From Myxococcales bacterium (GTDB lineage: Bacteria > Myxococcota > Myxococcia > Myxococcales > JAKAPL01), in NCBI GenBank assembly GCA_021807105.1, contig JAKAPL010000032.1, positions 1 through 37,028 on the forward strand: 37,028 nt of DNA. The letters run 5' to 3'. A model generated the notes under the pieces. The model made no database searches, was not told where the DNA came from, and was given only the letters and a program-made list of their open reading frames with translations. Positions 33,122 through 37,028 of the stretch are shown in pieces (the first letter of the stretch is position 1; the number at the start of each line of letters is the position of its first letter). The position numbers and the translations under genes were made by a program.

Positions 33122-33378
33122 GGGCCGCGGATGTAGCCTGGCCGGCAGCGAAGGTCAACGCCCCGGGGTCATGGACAACTCGATCGGGGCCGACCGCCCG
33201 CTCTCTCCCGTCTCATCGTTCTCATCGTTGCTCGGGAACGGGAACCGATCCTGCCGCGCACGGTCTCCCGCGGCTTCTCTCGCCGCAGGCCCCGCCCCCC
33301 GGTGGAGAGGCCCCCTGGACGAAGGGGCGCTCCGCGCGATCCCAGGAATGCTCCACGCGCCCCTGCGGTTCGCCTCCC

Positions 33379-33925
33379 GTGCCCTCCGCCGCTACGCTGG
33401 CCCTGGCCGTGACCGTCCGCGTGGGCGGCCTCTACGCCGGCGGCGTCCTGCTCGTCCCGGAGCGCGGCCTCGTCCTCACCTGCTCGCACGTCCTTAGACG
33501 GCGCGACCGGCGCGCCCCGCGTGGAGTTTTCTTCCCGACGGCAGGAGCCGGCGCGGGTCCTCGCGCGCGACGGCGACGCGGACCTCGCGCTCCTCGCGGT
33601 CACGCCTCGGACCCTCCCAGCGCCGCCGCTCTCCGGGGCAGCCCGCGCGGGCGAACCGGTCACGCTCTCGGGCTGTCCCGGCGGCGCCTGCTTCGCCCTC
33701 GCAGCAGGCCGGATCACCGGCGTCTTCCGCCCGCTCCTCGGTGTTCCTCTCGTGCAGATGCGGGCGAAGGTCCTCCCGGGCAGCAGCGGCGGCCCGGTCG
33801 TCGACGACGCGGGGCGGATCCTCGGGCTCGTCGCGTACCGCGACCTGCGCGCCCCGGGCCTCGCTTACTTCATCCCCATCGACGCGGCGCGCCCCCTCCT
33901 CACGGCCTCTCTGCGCTCGCCGTGA
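33379..33925 (+). pseudogene. trypsin-like serine protease, single-base frameshift
   Basis: Two frames together give a compact S1-type peptidase of about 180 residues. Frame one, from a GTG at 33379, encodes VRVGGLYAGGVLLVPERGLV and then LTCSHVL with the catalytic His. At 33496 an extra base shifts the frame; the other frame continues DGATGAPRVEFSSRRQ, DGDADLALLAV (catalytic Asp) and VLPGSSGGPVVDD (catalytic Ser). The whole triad and the domain are intact apart from this one base, so a very recent mutation, a sequencing error or programmed slippage are all possible. The start is uncertain. The last 26 bp overlap a convergent gene. Confidence 0.7.
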
Positions 33926-34211
33926 CCGCCGGGAAGACTCGCGCGGCGGCCTGTGCAGCGAGCCGCCGCTCGACCCGCGCGCCGGCGTCCGCCCGATCGG
34001 CCTCCGAGAGGAGCCTCGCCCGCGCCGCGTCGCCCTGGCTCATCGCCCGCCAACGCTTGAGCTGCGCGACGAGGTCGAGCGCCTCGGCTCGTTCGAAGTG
34101 CGCCTTCTCCTCGGCGAGCGCCGAGGCGCAAATCGGCTGCGCCGCCAGGCCGCGCGTGCCCCAGAGCAGCGCCGCGGCGGCGAGCGCGCCCCCCCATTCC
34201 CTTCCCCCCAT
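33900..34211 (-). CDS. small exported protein, unknown function
   Basis: A 103-residue protein. MGGREWGGALAAAALLWGTRGLAAQ is a signal peptide with an AxA-type site (GLAAQ). The mature part is helical and charged (EEKAHFERAEALDLVAQLKR), possibly a coiled coil, with one Cys. GGGAGGGGACC just before the ATG is a good ribosome site. The 3' end overlaps the protease gene tail by 26 bp in convergent orientation. Family not recognised. Confidence 0.55.
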   Translation of the reverse strand: MGGREWGGALAAAALLWGTRGLAAQPICASALAEEKAHFERAEALDLVAQLKRWRAMSQGDAARARLLSEADRADAGARVERRLAAQAAARVFPAVTASAERP

Positions 34212-34306
34212 GGTCCCCTCCCGCGGCCCCCGCCGCCACGGGAAACGCTAGTCATGGCGGCGCGGGATCGGAGGCCGCAAGGGCCCCAGACGAGACCGCG
34301 CAGCCG

Positions 34307-34771
34307 CTAGGTCCCCGCGTCGTCGCCGGCGTCGAATATCCCCGCGTCGTCGCCGGCGTCGCCGGCGTCGACGGCCCCCGCGTCTGCCTCCCCCGCGTCC
34401 TCGACCCCGGCGTCCTCGGCCCCGTCGGCCGCCCCCGCGTCGAGGCCCGCGTCCTCCCCGGCGTCGGCCCCGCCGGCGTCCACCGCTCCGGCGTCCTCCC
34501 CCGCGTCGGACTGTCCCGACACGAGCCCCGCGTCCCCGCCCGCGTCCGCCCCGCCGTCGAGAGTCTCCTGGCTCACGGACGCGACGCCGCCGTCCGGCGT
34601 CGGCCCGTAGACGAAGACCGCCTTGACGCAGTGGCCCCACCCGTCGTTGTCGGGGACGCAGACGAGATCCTGCCCCTGCGAGTCGCAGTCTCCCTGAATG
34701 GAACAGACGTAATCCGCGTGGCAGGCGGGCAGCGCCGCCACGAGAGCGATGAGCCAGTCGCGAGTGTGCAT
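34307..34771 (-). CDS. lipoprotein with Asp-Ala-Gly repeat tail
   Basis: A 154-residue protein. MHTRDWLIALVAALPAC is a signal peptide with a likely lipidated Cys17. Then come a short Cys module (YVCSIQGDCDSQGQDLVC) and a tail of about 85 residues composed almost only of Asp, Ala, Gly and Glu in DAG/EDAG units. Such acidic, unstructured tails occur on myxobacterial surface proteins and may bind Ca2+ or act as spacers. GGAGG lies 11 nt before the chosen ATG; an ATG 11 codons upstream is a weaker option. Function unknown. Confidence 0.72.
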   Translation of the reverse strand: MHTRDWLIALVAALPACHADYVCSIQGDCDSQGQDLVCVPDNDGWGHCVKAVFVYGPTPDGGVASVSQETLDGGADAGGDAGLVSGQSDAGEDAGAVDAGGADAGEDAGLDAGAADGAEDAGVEDAGEADAGAVDAGDAGDDAGIFDAGDDAGT

Positions 34772-34914
34772 CGGGGCGAAAACCTCCGAGACGCGGATAG
34801 ACAACGGTCACCGCCTCTCTGTCAAGCGGCTTGGAACCCGCGAAAACAAAAAGACATTCCCGGGCTCCCCGTCGACCCGCAACGCCATCCGCTGCACCCA
34901 ACGGGTGTAGGCCC

Positions 34915-35052
34915 ATGACCGGCGAGCCGGGCGGCGGCGGCCGCGAAGTTGTAGCGCACCATGTAGAAGAGCGCGTACAGGAAGCCGGCGAGCAGCCACT
35001 GGACGGCCCACCGCCGCCGGAAGGCGGCCGTGTGGGCGGGCAGCGTGCCCGG
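34915..35052 (-). pseudogene. N-terminal remnant of an MFS (GlpT/UhpC-like) transporter
   Basis: Immediately after the stop at 35065 the minus strand continues in the same frame as FRRRWAVQWLLAGFLYALFY and then MVRYNFAAAAARLAG, very like the first helix of organophosphate:Pi antiporter-family MFS proteins (RxW...YxxFYxxRxNFxxAxP). No start codon precedes it, and after Gly-His-Gly similarity ends. The remaining spacer to 34772 holds nothing I recognise. It looks like the stump of a deleted transporter gene. Confidence 0.45.
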
Positions 35053-35064
35053 CAGCCCGGACGC

Positions 35065-36309
35065 CTACTGGCAGCAGCCGGTCATGCCAAAGAGCGACTC
35101 GGCGAGGCAACCGGTCCCAAACAATCCCCCGTCTGAACAAGCGCTGCCCTCCAACGGGCACTGACACGTCTGGCCCGTCGGGCAGCCGGTGCAGCTCGAT
35201 GGATTGCACGACGTTCCGGAGCAGCCGCCGTCCCCCAACCCGGAGGAACCGCCGCTCGACGAGCTTCCCGGCGTCGCACATGTGCAGCTCGTCGTGTCGC
35301 AGGTCTGTGAGCCCGAGCAGAGGCCGCCGCAGTTGCTCGGGCAGGTGCAGTTGTTGCTGGTGGGATCGCAGGTCGACGGCGCCTGGCAGGGCGGGTTGCA
35401 CTGCTGCTGCACGCACTGCCCGCCCTGGCAGACGAGGCCGCCCGTGCAGCCGGCGCCGCAGCCGCCGCCGCCCCCGTCGGGCGTGAGGCACTTGCCGTCC
35501 GTGCACACATACCCCGGGCTGCATTGCGCATCCACCGTGCACGGACCGCACTGGTGCGTCTGGCCGTTGCAGACCGGCGCGCGGCCGGTGCAGTCCCCGT
35601 TGTTGCAGCAATTCTGGGCGCTGCATTGCTGGTTCGTCGTGCACGCCCCGGAGACGCAGCTCCCCCCGTCCGGGCACTGCCCCGAGTTCTGGCAAGGGCC
35701 GCAGAGCTGCGACTGGTAGCAGACGGGGTCCGCGGGCGTGCAGTCGGCGCTCGACGTACACTTGGGGACGCAGGCGCCGGAGGCGCACAGCTCCTTGCAG
35801 CCGCAGTCGGTGCTGCGGACGCAGCCGCCGTCGGGCTTCGGCCCGCAGCTCCCCTCGATGCAGGCCGGCGCCGCGGCCGTCGTGCAGTCGCAGCTCGTCT
35901 GGCACTCGCCCGGGGGGAGCGAGCTGCCGTCCGGGTTACCGCCCCCGCTCGTCGAACCCCCCATCGTGCCCGACGTCGAGCTCCCGGAGCTGGATCCCGA
36001 GGTCGTCGTTCCCGAGGTCGATCCCGAGGTCGTGGTCGAGCCGGAGGTCGAGCTGGACGTCGTCGAACCCGATGTCGTCGTGCCCCCGGAGCTGGCCCCA
36101 GAGGTCGTGGTCGATCCCCCAGACGAAGATCCCGTCTCGGGGTGGCAAATCTGGTCCGCGCCGCACCTGCTGCCCGGCGGGCAGCGGCCGTCGGGGCAGG
36201 TGAAGGTGCGGCCGGTCGCGGTCGGGACCTCCGGGAGGCAGGCGGCGAGCGCGGCGGCGAGGAGCACGGCGAGGCCCGCGCGCCCGGGGCTCGATCTTCT
36301 TCCCGTCAT
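35065..36309 (-). CDS. large Cys-rich surface lipoprotein with Ser/Thr/Gly linker
   Basis: A 414-residue protein. MTGRRSSPGRAGLAVLLAAA and LAAC form a signal peptide with lipobox LAAC (Cys24). A first Cys module (FTCPDGRCPPGSRCGADQIC) is followed by a low-complexity linker of about 75 residues made of Ser, Thr and Gly (TTSGSTSG-type units), then about 280 residues with over 50 Cys in repeated EGF-like or dickkopf-like units (CTSSADCTPADPVC, CTVDAQCSPGYVC, CGAGCTGGLVC). This plan is typical of myxobacterial outer-surface lipoproteins. GAGGAGGGGGAG just before the ATG at 36309 decides the start. It is preceded by a tiny membrane-peptide gene and a promoter. Confidence 0.85.
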   Translation of the reverse strand: MTGRRSSPGRAGLAVLLAAALAACLPEVPTATGRTFTCPDGRCPPGSRCGADQICHPETGSSSGGSTTTSGASSGGTTTSGSTTSSSTSGSTTTSGSTSGTTTSGSSSGSSTSGTMGGSTSGGGNPDGSSLPPGECQTSCDCTTAAAPACIEGSCGPKPDGGCVRSTDCGCKELCASGACVPKCTSSADCTPADPVCYQSQLCGPCQNSGQCPDGGSCVSGACTTNQQCSAQNCCNNGDCTGRAPVCNGQTHQCGPCTVDAQCSPGYVCTDGKCLTPDGGGGGCGAGCTGGLVCQGGQCVQQQCNPPCQAPSTCDPTSNNCTCPSNCGGLCSGSQTCDTTSCTCATPGSSSSGGSSGLGDGGCSGTSCNPSSCTGCPTGQTCQCPLEGSACSDGGLFGTGCLAESLFGMTGCCQ

Positions 36310-36319
36310 CTCCCCCTCC

Positions 36320-36409
36320 TCACCACGCGACCCCCGCGCCCACCCCGAGCGCGGCGGCCGACGAGATGGCGAGCGCGGCGGCGAGGATAATGACGAGCGA
36401 CGCGGGCAA
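36320..36409 (-). CDS. 29-residue hydrophobic peptide ahead of the Cys-rich lipoprotein
   Basis: A short frame starting at TTG (36409) encodes MPASLVIILAAALAISSAAA and then LGVGAGVAW, a single transmembrane segment. It is preceded by a strong AGAGGAGG ribosome site 7 nt upstream, and a sigma-70-like promoter 22 nt further up. The TGA stop lies 10 bp before the lipoprotein ATG, whose own ribosome site begins right after it. This arrangement suggests either a leader peptide coupling translation of the lipoprotein or a small membrane protein. Confidence 0.5.
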   Translation of the reverse strand: MPASLVIILAAALAISSAAALGVGAGVAW

Positions 36410-36430
36410 TCGGCAACCTCCTCTCCGCGC

Positions 36431-36460
36431 ATCCTATCCACCCGCCCGACCGCCGATCAA
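36431..36460 (-). promoter_or_regulatory. sigma-70-like promoter for the small peptide / lipoprotein operon
   Basis: On the minus strand TTGATC (36455-36460) and TAGGAT (36431-36436) are spaced by 18 bp, matching 4 of 6 bases at each box of the housekeeping consensus. The predicted start would lie close to 36424, giving a short leader that begins just before the ribosome site of the 29-residue peptide. Confidence 0.5.
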
Positions 36461-36671
36461 GCGTGCCGGTCTGCCCACCGCTTCTAAGGATGTTCGTGGC
36501 GCGGAATCCAAGATGTCCATCGCCGTTTCCCCACACCGTACGACTCCTCCATTCGCTCCATCACTGCCGGTTTGCCGGCGCACGGACGGACGATCGTCCA
36601 AGTTCTGGACACCCGCGGGTCTCGATGGGCGACCGCGGGGGTGTCGTCGGGGACGGAGATCGGCGGAGGTG

Positions 36672-37028
36672 GGAGGATCGGCCGAGGAGGGCGCGCGGTC
36701 GATCCATGGGGCGGCTCAATCGCCCGAGGAGAGGCGACAAACGACCGATCAGGGGGCGCACTCGACCGAGGAGACCGCGCAATCGACCAAAGAGACCTTG
36801 CACTCGGCCGAGTAGACCGTGCACTGGACCAAGTAGACCGCGCATTTGACCAAGTAGACCGCGCACTCGGCCAAGGAGACCGCGCGATCGACCGATGAGA
36901 CGGCGCGATCGACCGAAGAGACCGTGCACTCGCCCAAGGAGACCGTGCAATCGCCCAAGGAGACCGCGCACTCGACCGAGGAGACCGTGCACTCGACCGA
37001 AGAGACGGCGCGATCGACCAAAGAGACG
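36672..37028. repeat. 21-bp tandem repeat array, 17 units, continuing past the window
   Basis: Seventeen consecutive 21-bp units without any insertion or deletion. Consensus unit: GYGCACTCGACCGARGAGACC. The rightmost 15 units (from 36714) are clear, the two leftmost are degenerate. Read as protein, each unit gives a heptad. Minus-strand frames (CAVSSVE-like and VHGLLGR-like heptads) are open to the window edge. One plus frame (VDRALDQ-like) is open to 36898 and another has stops. The coding strand, if any, is undecided. The 36461-36671 stretch to its left shows no gene. Confidence 0.85.

Noticed and set aside
36672-37028. CRISPR array
   Set aside because: Units are directly adjacent with no spacers and no cas genes are near.

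Overview
The window is very GC-rich DNA (A+T-rich stretches are rare) with dense, mostly operonic genes and frequent GTG/TTG starts. Several secreted lipoproteins carry the style typical of Myxococcota (former Deltaproteobacteria): short Cys-rich modules of the CxxDxDC kind, Ser/Thr/Gly linkers and Asp-Ala-Gly repeats. I infer a myxobacterium-like chromosome, probably soil or sediment. This rests on protein style, not on a marker gene.

Layout. 1-6 kb: histidine ammonia-lyase (hutH) behind a lipoprotein, an SPFH/band-7 lipoprotein with a beta-barrel protein, a small lipoprotein, and biotin synthase (bioB). 6-10 kb: two MFS transporters, one EmrB-type. 10-13.4 kb: a scarred stretch with a 3' fragment of a tRNA-Arg, a DUF1460 protein, a metallophosphoesterase, an IS1380-family transposase fragment and a lipoprotein gene that has lost its start. 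13.4-17.1 kb: a radical SAM / integral-membrane methyltransferase / lipoprotein operon, then an internally deleted group II intron. 17.4-19.2 kb: dienelactone hydrolase, acyltransferase, and an alpha/beta-hydrolase remnant. 19.3-28.9 kb: a divergent CoA-catabolic island. One arm has an acyl-CoA ligase and a crotonase. The other has, nearly without gaps, acyl-CoA dehydrogenase, Zn-alcohol dehydrogenase, aldehyde dehydrogenase, a second small acyl-CoA dehydrogenase, hotdog thioesterase, crotonase and a beta-keto acid cleavage enzyme (BKACE). 29-32 kb: aspartokinase, then a lipoprotein, crotonase and 3-hydroxyacyl-CoA dehydrogenase run. 33-37 kb: a frameshifted trypsin-like protease, several lipoproteins, a 29-residue membrane peptide, and a 21-bp tandem repeat that runs off the right edge.

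How the genes work together. The island can take an alcohol to an aldehyde, acid and acyl-CoA, desaturate and hydrate it, and finish with thioesterase plus BKACE instead of a thiolase. Neither crotonase in the island keeps both catalytic glutamates of a normal enoyl-CoA hydratase, whereas the crotonase outside it does, so the island probably runs a non-standard degradation.

The most striking non-coding signal is a family of six short MITE-like elements sharing the terminal inverted repeat CCCGTCTTATTCACGGT. Three of the five complete copies have perfect 5-bp target duplications, and they form a deletion series from 244 to 91 bp. A second inverted-repeat element with a nested hairpin, a pair of diverged intergenic repeats, the IS1380 fragment, the intron remnant and the tRNA fragment together show heavy past mobile-element traffic.
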